Part shown: one piece after another, positions 11,401 to 26,400 of the stretch
Layout of the letters: the number at the start of each line of letters is the position of its first letter
Position numbering within the stretch: the first letter of the stretch is position 1
From: Aquila chrysaetos chrysaetos
Taxonomy: Eukaryota > Chordata > Aves > Accipitriformes > Accipitridae
Direction of reading: 5' to 3'
Assembly: GCF_900496995.4 (NCBI RefSeq)
Contig: NC_044011.1
Span: 26,320,041-26,384,040 of the forward strand
Length of the DNA stretch: 64,000 nt
The notes under the pieces: generated by a model
The model's input: only the letters and a program-made list of their open reading frames with translations
Told to the model about the DNA's origin: nothing
Databases searched by the model: none
Translations under genes and position numbers: made by a program

Positions 11401-14400
11401 TGTTTGAACTATGTGGCAGGGGGAGGGGAAAGTCGCCTTGACCCTACAGGTTGCTTAACTAAATCTTCAAGCAGCTGAGAACTGCCAAACACATAATTGC
11501 ATGCTTCAGGGAGTTGTCTGGAACACTTTTAGTAACTGAATTTAAATATGGGAGGTTTTTTGCATTGTATTGTATTTACTGATAACAGAAAACTTCAGAA
11601 GTGTTTCTCTGTGCTTATAACATCTTAAGTCTTTGGACACGCATCTTGGATGCTGGTGTCTCCCCAGCACCTGAAGGAGCCAGCTCCACTTGAAGATCTG
11701 TGTTGTCCCTTCGTTGTCAATTGTCACATGAATTTCTGAGCAGATTTCTTCCAGTCTAGATATTTAATTAATTGTGAAAAATCTGCATGATTAAAATGTT
11801 AACAGCAATGTTTGTGTTATCTTTTTGTGGTTTTATTTTTTCCTTCCTCCTCTGGGTGCTGGAGGAAGGGGAGAAAACAGCAGAATAGCAACAGAAAGTC
11901 AGAGTACTTGTTATGCAGCCATTTCCCTTGAGTGCAGTGATCTGCATCTGAAGTTCAGAAGAAGACAGGTAACTTTTATGTCTCCATTGATGATAATACC
12001 TAATTGCACCAAATACATTATTTTGGGAGGTGGCCATACTGTTTATTTTCAAATAGCTCATTTAGAAGCCCAGGTCCTTTGTATGGCCAATATGGAAAAC
12101 ATTAGATGTCTTCTGTTGACTTTATATGGAATGTAAGCACCTGAATTGGATGGGATGAAGAATGCCTCGTTTCTGTCTCTTGAGGATTTTATTTCTCTGA
12201 CACCCATCTTCTTGTTGGTTAGAAGCAGAGAGATTCATTGCCCTTGTGACTTAATTGCTGTAGTACTTCATGTCTTCTAAGTAGTAATCATAGGTCTGTA
12301 CCATAAACCAACCACCTGCTTGTATTAGAGCTGAGTACAAATAAGGTAAAGGACTTTCCTGTACCCTCCTCCATTCCACCTGTGCGAAGCATGGCACCAG
12401 TGAAAAGTATGGAGATGAATAAGGGCCACAAAAGTATCATATTTACTGCAGCAATAAGTATTTAAATGTTTATTTTCCTCTGGTTGTGTATAGAGTAGTC
12501 CTGGTTTTGTATTTATGAAAGATGTCATTACTTCTTAGAGCTGTTTCCTTTCCTGCCCATAGATCCACTGAATGTGCATGAATCATCTGACCTCTTTCTA
12601 ATTTATTTTGTAGAGAAGTCACGTTACTTTATTAAATTTACTTTTGTTTAAAGTCTCATTCCTTGTGTGGAATATCCTGGAAGGTAGAACAAAGCCCAAG
12701 GAAGGCTGGCCCTGGAGAACTGTACCATTTCGGTGTTCTGTCAGTTGTTTTTTACCTTCTGCCTTCATATTTCACAGCCTCCTATCCCATCAGGATGCAA
12801 AACATTGAGAAACTGGGGGAGATGAGCTTTTGCAAATTATCACCCCCAGCTTTTTTTGTTTTCAAATACTTCTTCATCCTGATTAAAATACTAAATTTGT
12901 CTCCTCCTTACATAAGTGTAGTTTACTGTATTAGTTCCACTGGTAATAGTTACTTTACATCTGGAAGTAATTCCACTGTTTTCCTTGTGGTGGCAGTAGG
13001 CTACTGGATTTATTGAACGGGATCATTTGCTGCTGTGTTGGAAGTGTCCTGGTTCGCTCTTCTGCTTCAGAACGATCTGTACCTTGGCTAAATGACAATA
13101 AAAATTTCGGCATGAGGAGCCTAAATATTTTATTATACTTGCTTTATAAGTATTTATTTTCACAAATACTAAGGGTGTCACCATCAGTAATAAACATACT
13201 GGTATGTCATTGGTAAAATGTTAATCAGAGTCTATGTTAGTAATACGTGAGAAACAAGAGCTTGATATCCAACATATAAGATGCACCCAAACTCTATGTG
13301 TACCCTTTATAACATTCACTAGCCCTTTTCCATCGGTGGTTTTCATTAGGAATCGTGCTGATATTTCTACCAGATTTTTCTGATGACTGTGATGTTTAAT
13401 TTCACTGTTTTTCAGCCAAGAGGCTGATGGCACTGTTGTTATTTGGCTCTGCTGTGCCACTGGCACACATGGTGTATGTAAGTCCTGTCTTGAAGCTATT
13501 TCTGTATTGTGAAATGCCCAGCGATTTCCAATTATTACTTTTGTTTGTGCATTCGGAGGAAATCTGTTGAATAAGAAACCTTTTGATCAAAATCTGATCT
13601 AAAGGCTTGTGGGGGAAAACTCAGTGCCACTAGTGGATAAAAGTGCTTGGTGTGTAAAATGCTCTGGAGTTGCACAAGCAAACTGCGGGTGCTGTGGAGG
13701 CTGCTTAGTGCCGTTATCATGGGCTGTCCCTAAAGACTGTCACTCCCCTGCTAGGGACTGCAGTCCTTTGCCTATGAAGTTGCTGCTGTTACCTAGAGAG
13801 GACGTCCCAAAGCATTACTCCCCCTGCTTGAGAAGCAAAAGACTATTTGATCTTCATAAAAGGGGCCTGCCCTTAGGTGAAAAGTCAGAGCAGGAAAACG
13901 GTGGTAGGGTTCACTCAGTTGTGGAGGATAAAGGCCTTTGCATCTTCTTCAGCAGGATTTCTGCTGACAGCCGCTGGTATGAAATAAACAACTTCTTACA
14001 TTTTCTAATAAGGGAAGAGAGTTGCCATTCTTCCCTCTCCCCACAAGGATGCCTTGTGATTCCTTAAGTACGCGGGCTGAGTCGTGAACTCTTGAGTGCT
14101 TTGCAGTTGTCCAAGCTTCTGCAGGGCTGAGAGGCAGAACAGCCTCGGTCTGAAGACAGGTAAAATCATTTGGGAAAGAGTTAACAGGAGAGAGACTGCT
14201 TGCTTTCTGCCATTTAGAATTGCAATTGTGCATGCATCTTTTACTAACCATTTACTAACTAAAAAGATAACTCAACTAAGCAGGCTTGTTCTTCTCAATT
14301 CAGGTAAAAGGAAACAAGTTGCATGTAAATTAGTATCAACAAGTACTGTGTCCATATGAGGTGCTTTCTACCCAAATAAAGCGTCCTTTGTAGTGCTATA

Positions 14401-17400
14401 CCTTTCACTCCAGTGAATGACTGTACTAATTATGAATAATGGCATTTGTTATTGGGCTAGGCAAAAATACACTAACGATAACTTTGCACAGAATTTTGGG
14501 AGAGAGGGAATGTCTACAGTGTTACAATTGGACATACATGAGAAAATTGTTATCCCGATGTTTGCCTGGAACAACTAAATAACAATCCTAGTTTTTTGTT
14601 TTTTAATTCAGCAAAACACCACTGTTATATAGCTCGCTAATCTGAACACAGACACCTCTACAGTGTCTGGTGTTGCAGCACCCGTTTTCTCAGTTATGAA
14701 CCTACAGTTATTGCTTCTTTTTTTTTGCCCTATTTCAGCATTGTCTTAGGAGGGTAGAATATTGAAGTTTACTGGAACTAGCACCTGCTGTGTTGTGGTG
14801 ATGAAAATGTTCATGGATAGTGCCCCAAAGCATTCTTATTAGTTCTTCCAATGTGAATTATTTTAGATTTTAGGTATGTGCTTATGCAGTCAGTTCAAAT
14901 AAGGACTGGTGCGGCTGGCAGCTGTGGGAATAACACAAAGTAAAGGGGGAAAATTCTTCAAAAGAATGAACTGGAGAGGAAGGTTGGCTGCAGGATGTTA
15001 CGTAGTTGAAGAACATTGACAGGAGCGGTAAGATCAGTGCTTTGCTGCCTAGAGCAGCAATTTATTGCTTCTGTGTGTCAGCTAGAAAGAACAATGTACC
15101 TGCATCATTCTGGATTTTTTTAATACTCCTTTTTTTGTGATTTCTCCAGTTGCAAAACTTGGCGTTTATGTTGTTAAAGCCTTTCATATTTGCAATACTG
15201 TTTTCGTTGCTGTTGTAATTACTGAAGAGATGCGTAGAAGGCGATGTTATGGCTGGTAGCTGCGTGATGGTATTCTGCACTGTGAGCAGATCTATATGAA
15301 TTGGGCTGTCATTTAAACAATGGGGTGTGAGCAAGGAATCCGCACCTCTGCATTACAAACCTCATAGTCTTCCTAGTACTGTGCAAGTACAAGTGCAAAT
15401 CCTGAAGGCAGGCAGAAACAGGAGGACTCCCACTGTTATAATGTTGTTCATTTAATTAGTAGTATTTTTTGTAACTCAAGCATGAGATGGAGGTGAAAGG
15501 TCATTACCTAACAAGGCCAATCCAGGACTCATTTCATTTGAGATTGTAAAGTGCCGATATCCTATAACTGTGCCACTTCAGTGAAAATGGCTTACCTTAT
15601 GTTTAATGGTTTACTTGATCTTTTGTGTCATATTATTTTTTTTTTGTTCTTATCCACAGAAAAGCAGTAAATTAAAATAAGTCGGCAGACAGGCATCACT
15701 GATGTATAATAGGTGTGGTAAACTCTGTATTGCCCAAATGAGAAGCAAGTGTGTCTCTGTTTTTCCTCAATTACAGTGTTGATTATATCTGTGCAAGTAG
15801 AGATCTAGTTGCTTTGTCCCAGTTGTGGAGGTGGGGGCTGCCCTATCTGTTCTGTCTAGAGCAGGCAGGTCAGTGCCAGCTCTTCATGTTTATAATGACT
15901 CTGCATTACCTCTTAGTTTTAAAAGGCCCTACTGAAAACCTGCTAATTGTCTGTTAATGGACTTCCAGAACAGCGTGCTGCTGAGAAAGTTGGATTCCCT
16001 GGTGGTTGGAATGCTTTGTATGCTGTTGCTTTCCCTTCTCGCGTCCAAATGTATGGTTCAGTTTGTTGCATTTGTAGAAGTTCTGCCAGTAAGTAGTATT
16101 TTCATCATTAATAACACCAGCCAGTTTTGGATGCACTCTTTATTTCTCGAAAAAAGCCCCACACATGTATGGTTAGGATAAGTTACATGTGTGTATATAT
16201 GTGTGTGTGTGTGTGTGTGTGATTAGTGTATTTTGTGTCTACATGTGTGTGTATGCACACACATGCATAGAAAGGCAAGTATATTGATTATGCTGAAATT
16301 CATTAGTCCAGTGTGATGCCTGCAGTGTCTCTCTTGACCTTAACAAGAGTCTGCTCTGATTGAAGACTACGGAGTCGGATCTTGCCTTTGAAGTTCTTTA
16401 CTACAAATTGAACACTTCTACTATACTTAATTAGTATTCATCAAACACATGCTGTATGGAGTATATTTGAAAAGGGAAAAAAGACTCCCTTAGGCTTCAT
16501 GTGTAGTTTCATGCCTTTATTTCAGTGTCACTAATGCTCCATTCCCTATTCCCCAAAGTGTGGGGGGGAAATGCTGAAGAGGGTAATGAAGTTCACTGCC
16601 ATCATGTCAGCACTGGTGATTTTCTGGACTAGTATGAGTTGTCTTTACTCTTTAAATGTGGCCTATGAAAAGGGGAGGACTTAAGTTGTCTCTTCAATTT
16701 GATGCATAAAGAAGAATTAAAAGGAAAGGAAAGGCTGTACACTGAAATTATGTTCTTTATTATATGATACTTTTAAAATTGTGTCTTACAACTGGTGTGA
16801 AGGAAGATTAGTGCTTGCTCGCTCGCTCCAGGAGAGTACTGATGTTGGCAATGGAGTAAAAATTATTTTTCTAACCTTGCTGGTCTCATGTGAGGCTGCC
16901 ACACAGCTGAGCAGATAATACACTTCTTTCTTTCTTAATACACGTTTTTTTCATTGCAAGTAAAGATTAATCTTACTAGGAAAAAAGACTAGTCAATGGA
17001 TCCTTTACATTGGGGTGAGCATAATCTCCTCTGCTAACGTATACATCCTCATTTCAGAGAAAGTTCAGAACAAGAAGAGAGCAACGGAAGGAGCTGTTAA
17101 TGCATCAAATAACCAACACCCTATCAAAGATGCAGAGCTGTGGCATTCACTTGCACCACTGAAGTTCACAGCTCACCTACGAAAAGCACATTTGGATGAC
17201 ACTTAGAAGTCAGCCTTTTTACAAGCTGAATATCTGGAGTTTTCCATTCCCAGTAATGCTTAGCAGCTGCAGTCTTGGTATGACGTACATTAGTTTTTGT
17301 AGCAACTGGATGCAGTATATCCAACAACTTCTAAAAAAAAAAAAAAAAAAAAAATAATAAAAGCTGACAATACCAAAAACTTAGAGTGGTGAAAATGCTG

Positions 17401-20400
17401 TGTGGCTAGAATTATTCCATTTTGCAGCTTGTCCTCTCTGGATTTCTTCCAGCCTGGTGACCGAGTACGATGGAGCCTTGAACTCTTCAACATATTTGGA
17501 TGACATTGATTTTTGCAAGACTTTATTATTTAATTTAATTTTAAAAAAAAAAGCATTACTGGCACAAAATATCAGGTGCTACAATTGTTACATTAAGTCT
17601 TTTGTTCATTGATGTTTTAGTCATTGAGCCCCATGGGGCAGACGTCAGGTAAAAACCTCTGGCAACTTGAGCCGCAGTCTGAATGGCCGGTCTGGTTCCC
17701 TCTAAGTCTCCCTGGGTGGGAAGGATTCACTGCAGCTTACTGAGAGGCCTCCAAGTTCGTCCCTAGAGGATGACTGGCTTTAGAACAAGATGAAGTGAGT
17801 GATGTTTTTTAAAGGCAGAGCCTAAAATATCTTAATTTTTAATTTTGTGTTTATCATTATAAATATAATTATAAATATGATAATGACATGTTTTTACCCA
17901 ATATCTTAAAAAATTAAAAAATTATTAATATATGGAGTAAGTCAGAACTGACTAGAACATGGATGGCCTCCATTGTGAAGGATTAGGAGTTCATTATTGG
18001 GAAAACCAAAATGGTTTCTTCTTTTGGGGCATTTTTAATGTATTCTGAACACCTGAAGCTTAGGCACAGTAGGTTTTCCATAATTGTGTTCCATTGTATA
18101 TAGTAGTCATATACAAGGAAACTAAATCTTACAAATCATACAAGGAAACCAAACCATCCTACACTTCTTTTAGCCACCCAGTGATTTAAAATTGCACTGT
18201 TTGAACAAAGCAAGTGGGATTTACCTTTCAGTTTGCTTACAGTGCACAAGCACCTGTTTATAGCTGATAGCCCAAGATCTAGTTCAGAGTACTCAATCTG
18301 TTATAAAGTTGGTAGTTTTATAGTTGTATAGCAAGCCTGTGACTCCTTCCTTCGCAGCTCCCCGTGGAGTTTGGTTTCTGTTTATCTGCTCTCCTTGAGG
18401 ACTCTGTGTTTCACTTCTAAAGGTGACAGTGATCTTGGAATACGTTTTTTATCCCTCTAATTCTTTGGCATCTTCTATATTTACCTCTTAACAATGCTGC
18501 TGTGTGTGTGATTCTACAGAGGTAAAAATAGATTACAAGGGAATCTCACTGAAAGAAGACATAAAATATACTGTGCAGAGCAAATGTGAAATAATAGCCA
18601 GCTTGTCCAAACAATTTTTAGACCTGAATGTTTTTCCTCATTATTTTTTAATATTTTTTTGTAATTATCTCATTTTGCATATGTTAATGTATTTCTGAAA
18701 GCATGTTTTTCATATCTGTCCCTCTCCCCTAACAATAAAAAGTGGCAATGCAAATATAGTTTGAGTGAAATTCTGTGTTTTTTCCAAATAAGGTTAGATT
18801 TTTTTTCTGGTTGAGATGTTTTGGGATCTCTGCCAAAAGATTCTTACCTCAGCTTGGTGGGTAGTTTTTTTCTTTCTTTGCTGTCTTTATAAACCATGAT
18901 GCCAGGATTATGAAACATGTTCTGAAGATATATGCAGACACTGAAGTAGTATCTGTGTAAAAGGCAAGTAAGCAACAGGCATTTTTACTCCTTGTCTGAC
19001 ATTTACACATGGCTTTGTTGTCTCTCTCCAGACTGGCGCATCAGATGTGCTGTTCTCTTATACTCTTTTTGCCATTTCTGGTTCAAGAGTAGTTTATATT
19101 CTGTTCTAACAAGCTGTTTGTATAAGTACCCTTTAGTTTTCCGTGGTCAAATACAGCACAAATATTTTATACATTTGAATTAGTTGTGATTTCTTTTGCT
19201 TTTTTTGTTAAACTCAGTGTTTACCTTTTTTGAAGTGAACAAAATGTTTGTAACTCCCTTTTTCTGTGGAAGAAATGGCACATTTAGGCAGTGTGCTATT
19301 ATTTTAGTAGATGGTCAGATATTCATATGGTACTCATGCATACATGTTTACAAGATATGTATGCACATATACAGAGATAAGAAGAGAGGTCAGAAACAAG
19401 TGCCCTTCTAACACCATTCAGTGACACACTTAGCTTTTATACATTGCCTAGGGTGAAGATGATGAGCTGTGGTTCTGAGGTTGGTTGGGGTCTTGCAGTA
19501 CGGCCCTATGGTTTGCTTTCCAGTGTTAACGGGTGAGATGTGCGGGTCGCCTGAGCTGTGCTTTACCGATGGGTCCTCCAGAGGCTAGAGGTTGTTATGC
19601 TGCGCTTCAGACCTCCTGAGACCTCTGAGATGGTCCTCTCTTGAGGACTCTAAGGAGCCCAAAGGCACAAGCGGCTGATGCAACTTTGCAGAAGGACTCT
19701 TTGCCCATCGGTTACTGGATATGTCTCCTTGTACGCGAGTACCCGTGTATGTGCCTCTGTTTTGTGTCCATTGTATAAAGTCTCCTGAACGATCAAAAGA
19801 GAGGGATCTGGCTCTGGCTTGTTGTGAACCAGGTTAGAAGAGTGTCAGTTCCTTGCTTGGCAGGGGGAGTGCTTTTGTTCACAGGATTCATTTTATGACA
19901 TGTCAGGAAATCTATAAAGTCTCATAATGAAAAGAAAGCACTAGAGAAATTTTCTAGTGTGTGTGGACAAATGGTAGGGAGTTTATTGAATATGAGTAGC
20001 CCCCAATTCGACTAAAAGCCAAAGAAAAGCCATGGGGAAAAATTAATTCAATTGTTTTTGAGGGCTTGGGCTGCAGTGTGTTGGAGCATTTGAGTGCTGA
20101 AGTTTTTAGCTGTTAAGGCCTGCAATGGTGAAAACTAAAGCCAGATTTTTTTCGGCACAATACCGTTTTCACTGGTAGCGTGTGTCTGCAAGCTCTGCAA
20201 ACCACTGTCGTGCATGTGCGGCTCTCAAGAGCAATGCACGTTGTCTCTGGAGGCACAGGAGTGTGGACTTGTTCCTACAAGCTCGCTGGAAAACCTGATT
20301 ACTTGGCCAGCTCTACTGATAGATGACGATCAGGAGCCTAACCTGATAGAAATAGAGAACCCCCTCTGGGGTAATTAAAGGGGTCATTAATATTTGATGT

Positions 20401-23400
20401 GATTCTATTGGAGGGTACTTTCAGATTGGTATTTTGGCTGTTTCAGTAAGTCTTTAGCCTTTTTCTCCCAAAAACCATTTATTAGATTTAGTTCTAAGAG
20501 CATTTTTGGTACAGCAAATAGTACTTAAATCTTCAGGGGAAAGCGAGGGATGGTTTCTTCTGACCTCCCTGGTTTGGGCTTTGCTCCCAATCAAGTGTTG
20601 TTTTCCAGCACCAGGTTTGGAGCGGGGACCTTTAGTTTAGATCAGTTGTGATTCCTACAGTGAAGAGTTTGACCTGCTGCTCCTTTCTCCTCATAAAGGC
20701 TCAGCTGTTAACAACTGCCATGGCTGCTACTGTTTTTGGGAATGTGTTTTATATTTTACTGAGCCAACAGGAGGGAAAACCATTTTATCCATGCCAAAAG
20801 AAAGACCTGCTGGCTGGTATGCTGAGACTGGAAGCTTACCTCTCGCCTGTCAAACCTGTCAATGTGTAACATGAGTTGTCAAAATAGGTGATGAATGACC
20901 AGATGGTAAAGCACTCTTGCTTGCTTCCCTTCAAACTGTGTAGTCTGTAAACTTGTCTCCTTTACTTGCTGATCTCTTTGCTGCTGTGAAATGTGTCTGC
21001 AGGGTTATGGGCTAAGGCAGTGATGCGCTGTGGTGCGAGCCTGGTCTAGGAGTGCAGAAACCCTTCTCCTTCCAGGTAGGAAAATGTAACTCCAGCTATT
21101 GCCCAGAATAGTGCAGGTAATAAATATACAATAGGGCCATGAAAGGAAGGAAAGCAGAGCATGGAGTCAGAATTTGGCTCCAAATCAGAGTATATGGCAA
21201 GACATCATACAGTTGAGGGGTGTGACTCATATATTTCATGTTCAGTGCTGGAGCATCTATGCTTTGCTATAAAGGAAGCTGATGTCCAAATGTAAACCAA
21301 GGGGGAGATTAGCTGAGTTAATGGTTAACTTTTAAGATGCAAACAATCAAGATACACTGAGTAAAAGTGAAAATTAAGTCACGATGCTAATTCTGTTTTT
21401 GGTGCTTTGTTCATAATAAAGCAAGTTTGTGCTTTGCCTGATTCACCGACAGGGTCGCTGCCTGCAGAGTGCCACAGCAAGCTCTGCTAATGTCTGCACC
21501 ATTACTGCACTCCGGGTAGGGCTACTTTTTTTTTTTTTTTCCCATGTGTCTTCAAAATATGAGCTGTTCCAACTTCTATTTTTAACTCTTCTAAGTGAAA
21601 CAAGATTAAGCATGAAGGCATAGTCCATGGCAGCAAGTAATTTTCCCAGAATGATTGTAGAAACCTGATAAACACAGTTGTCTCTTATTGTAACAGAACA
21701 GAGGAGCAGGAAAAAAGGCCGACCACGTGGTCTCTTAAGAGAACGACAGGTCATGTCACCAATTCCGGGACTGTCACTGTGTGTGTCTGTCTCTCTTTTC
21801 CTGCTTTTACTCCCTCCCTTGAATTTTTTTGTATTTACCATCTGGTATTTATTCTGTCCTATCTGCCTTTCTCTCTGCCTTTTATTTTTCTCTCTGTCTT
21901 CAGCAATACTGCATTAAATGGCTTCCATCTGTTGAGAGTTCTTACTTCTGAATCCAGCTCCTTCAGGAGGACTGAAGAAAAATCCATTTTAGACTGAATA
22001 ATGTAACCTGCAAAGATTTATACATTCTCCAAGAAAACAACTTGCTTCCCATAGTTCAGGGAGCACATGTGTATGCACATTTGTTTTGAAAAAAGTTGAA
22101 CCTGTCAAACTTGTCTGTAACATGGCTGCATGTTTAAGAACTACTGGAAATGTGACATTTCTTTGCCTCCACCCCAAGTGGCAAAGTGCTTTCTAAACCA
22201 TAGCAAAGAATTTTACTAAAGGGGGGAGAAAATTGATAGCAAAGCTTGGGATTTTTTTGCTGTAATTCAGTTCAGTACAGGCCAGGATGGACAATTTATA
22301 TTTGTGTTTTTAATTTTAATATTTTTATATTTTTAATCCTCCTATTTGACCCTTGTAGTTGCAAGTATATCTGCTATTAATAGAACATTTCCTTATTTTT
22401 TTGGTTCCCTGTTTCATCTCCCTCTAGCCTGTCCAAAGCCTATCTGTGCTCTGAGGAGCGCTTTCCATTGCCTTTTTTCTTGTACATCTCTTCCACTTTC
22501 TATTTTAAATAATTTAAGTAGTTTGGGAACTATTATTCAGGAAGCGGATGGTAGTGCTTTTTTTATGTTTATTGCTTTAAAATCCAAGCTTTTGGTTTCT
22601 ATTCGTAGTCTGAGTATGCAGGCATTCTTTGGAGATCTAGCTATGACTAATGTTATTAGTGAGTGGGTTTGTCCTGTTGGTTTGGGGGTTTTATTTATTT
22701 ATTTATTTATTTATTCTTGTTCTGTAAGTGGTATAAAGCCTAGGCAGAGTCTTTAAGTAGGTCCAGACAGAGTAATCCTGATGATTCTCAGCTTTCCTTC
22801 ACATAAAGGTGTTTTTTAGGATGAGGCTGGGGTGGGAGAGCCACTTTTTTGAGCTCAGCACAGCAGGTTTACAGGAAGTACGATCTGACCACAGGAGGAA
22901 CATGGCTCAGGTTGCGGTTCATCTGGTGGCTGCCTATTTTAATCAACCTTTCATCCTCCTTTGTCATCAAATGAGTCTTCATACCACAGAAAAATGACAC
23001 CTCCTACAAATAAATTTAGGAAGTGGTGTTTTATGGAATTATGAGTTCAAACTGCTCATTTCTAGCAGACGCACAGACTAATGTCAGAGGCAGTCTGGAG
23101 GAAAAAATGTTGTGGTCACTTCAGATGCTTTTAAAAACTAACGCTGAGATCTCTTTTGCGTTCAATTGTAAGCTAGGCCAAAAATAGCTGCATATCTGCT
23201 CCCCTGTTATTGAACTTAGTGTTCAAATGAAAAAGTAATTTTAGCAGAGAACATTGGGTTTGGTGAGCTTGTATGCAAAAAAAATAAGATAGGGGTTTGG
23301 GGGGAGAACCTGGGAACCTTGGGGGAGAAAATGGAGGAGTCAGTCAAGAAGCATGGAAGCAACCCATGAAGAAGAGTTTTATCCCATGTGTGCATTTGAC

Positions 23401-26400
23401 AAGTCTGGGTGGAATCAAGCTTAATGAGATTAGAAGTGCAGGAAGGATGTAATTTTTGCCTGAAACTTCATCATGCACATAAATTTTTCCCATCTGCAGT
23501 AGCAGTTAAGTAATTTTTTTGTTGTTGTTGTTGTGTGTTGCGAGTCCTTCTGTCCAAGAAGAAAACTTGATGAAAGTCAGAATAACTCAAACTTAAAAAT
23601 ACTTACAAGTCTACTGAATGTCCGTTGACCTGGTTAGTGTTTCCTCAGCAATGAATCAAAAGGCTCTACAGGTTGGAATAAGAAATAGTTGTTGCGGAAG
23701 ATCTATTACACACTAGAAAAAAACTGAATTACAGGTTTTAAACAATATATATGTATTATTATCCTCTTAATGATTCACTGTTAGCTCTTTTGTATTAGCA
23801 AGCAGTTTCATTTCACTTTTAACTGTGTATTACAGCTCAGTAAGAAGCAAACTAAAATAATATTGGGATGTAGTATGGAACTTGAATAAAAGAATTTATG
23901 TGATCTCCCATAGATTACATGAAGACTTAAAGATTAGTTAAAATCTTTTTACTTTGATGTAGAAATACTAAATGTATTGTTAAGATCACTTGTGATTTCT
24001 GACTTACAGATTTGTGGGGGGTGTAGAAGCCTTTAGCTTTGGGTTTTTTTCTGAAAGATGGATCACCTTTTTCAAGTGCAGACAAGCAGGCTGTTGCATC
24101 TAATTTTATCTTAATTCCAATTCTCAGGAGAGCTCTTGAACTCTAATAAGCACTGTTTGTGAGGCACAACCTACCAGCTAGTTGAAAACCTCCACTGTCT
24201 CCAGAAATGTGGGAAAGTCTACTGGACTAATATCCAGGGAACATCTATGGGAACAGCTCATTTATTACAGGACTGGATATCTCAGCAGCCCTTGGGAGGA
24301 GTCTGGTTAGTACATACTTACAAAGGAGGACCCAAAACCCACAGGCTTGCAGAGATGTTCTCAAATTCCTCCTGTCCAAAGCTACTATTTGCAGAAGAAC
24401 ATGCTGAGCTAACTTTGACAAACAGCTTAGTGTCACTGGGACCCGCATGTGCCGTTACACCCAAAGATGATGAGGGCTGCTTCTGTTCCCCCTCATCTCT
24501 CCCAGGGTTGCCTTTCTTTTTAGGTAAGGAGAAAGAAATTACACACACCAAAGTTGCAGGCAGCAGGCACCCCCTGTTTGCCCCAGATCCAGTAAAGGTT
24601 TTCTTTGAAGGATGATAAGTGAAAGAAATGCATAGTATTCTGACGTTAACAAGAATGGACTTTGTGTGATCAAAGTGTTTTGGCTGAGCGGGGTCCTGTG
24701 GCATGTTCCTCCTGTCTGTGGCTGGTCCCCCCTCTCTGTGCATGTGCCCCAGGGGTCTGAGACAGGGTTTTCAAGGTTATATTTCTAAGAGCATCCGAAT
24801 TACAAGGGTTGTGGTACAGGAATAGCCTCTCACCCCCACCTCCCAAAAACCTGAAGAGGTGAGTTCATTAGTATGGTACATGGCACTGAATTGTTTGTTT
24901 TTCTGAGCTTGTGATTTCTTTGTGCTACAGGCTGGCAGTAGCCTGCAATTGTGAGGGTCAGCTGGAGAAAATGCTTACACATGCTGGCATGGCCAGTTCT
25001 TGGAGCTCTTCTGTAATGGTTGACAAGTAATGTTTTATTTCTGGAACTGAAGTGTCTTTTTTCCTAGTGGGTTTTACCAGTTGTTGTTTCTCACTAGTAT
25101 TGCATGCTTGTCAGGCTTTATTTCTCAGAAGAGATAATGAATTTAAGTCTGTTTTCCTGTTCTGTGTACCAAGGCACATGTCTAATGGATCTAATTAAGC
25201 CAATACAAAACTCTCCAGATTATCAAATATCGTTCCATTAAGGAAATAGTATTTGAAGTCATATTTTTATTGTCTGAATTATATTTGAAGACATAGTGGG
25301 TATGTGTTGAAGCTGAATACAAGGAGAAGTCAGTATGACCAAAACTGTTTCTTGTTATTTAAAAGGATCTGCCCAGCCTCTGGAAAGAAAGGTGTAGCCA
25401 GTTGCTGGGGATAGGAGTTGTGTGCTTGTAGTATGACATGCTGTCTATAAGCTGTGCTTCCTGGGGGCAGGGAAGTATATTTTGACAAATCTTAAAATAC
25501 ATAATGTGAGGAAATTTTTAATATCTAATGGTTTTCTCTTACAGACCCTAGTTTTGAAAATAGTTGGGTTTTTTTACTTAGTCACTTGAGTGAATAGTCA
25601 TATTAATGTAAATTAAATTACTTGCTGGCATAGAACAGCTATAATTGTATACATTCTTAGAAAACTTTTCTGCTTTTTGTTAGTTGAAGATTTTTATGTT
25701 GAAATAGTAAATAATTTGTGATTACCAATAAGAACTGGACTTAGGTCCAGTTTTTTTCTTTGATGTCATACTTTCAACAGAGTGCTTCTTGACATGCTGA
25801 AGAACTGTGTACAGATGAGACAGTCTGTAAATAGAAAGGGGGCTGTGATAATATATTGCAAAAGTATGCTTGTTGAGGACTGAAGTGATAAGGTGGGAAA
25901 CAACTAAGGCAGAATCTCCATGTACGCACACTTAGCTCAGAATATAATGTCTGTATAATATAATGATGTGTGTCACTGACAGTACAGTGACTCAAGGTAC
26001 AGCAGTAGATCCTGCACTTTTTAAGGTCTGTCTGGACTGAGTAATTGGCATTAATAAGATGTATCCCTCTTGAACCAATACTGACAGTGATTCAGCTGTA
26101 GGAGCTGATGGATAAAACAGGTTTCAACACCTTTAAGTCCTGAGAAGTTTCCAGTTGTGATGCTAAAATATGTGTGTTGCTTATTCCAGTAGTGAAACCA
26201 TCTTTATCACTGCTGTGGGAGCTGGACAACAGCAGGTCATTGTCCTGGTGGTGGTAAATGCTCATCCGAAGCTCCTAGGATGCTCCTAAAAGCATGAGGG
26301 CAGAGACCTATAATCAGATATATTTTATCTGTCTTTAGTTGTAAGCACAGAAGAACCACTCATGTTTTAACTTTAATTTAATCCTTAGAAATATCAATAA

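Noticed and set aside
13609..14067. 152-codon plus-strand frame in COMMD1 intron 1
   Set aside because: It has no ATG at the start, no known motif and no convincing splice sites. This length can occur by chance in 22 kb of intron.
17015..17354. Possible processed pseudogene ending in the A22 run
   Set aside because: I recognise no protein in the preceding sequence and see no target-site duplication or nearby upstream AATAAA.
21443..21841. 132-codon minus-strand frame in COMMD1 intron 1
   Set aside because: It has low-complexity Lys/Ser-rich stretches, no family resemblance and no polyadenylation or splice context.
22346..22756. 136-codon hydrophobic plus-strand frame
   Set aside because: It begins without ATG and runs through the TTTA microsatellite. 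It is a chance frame.
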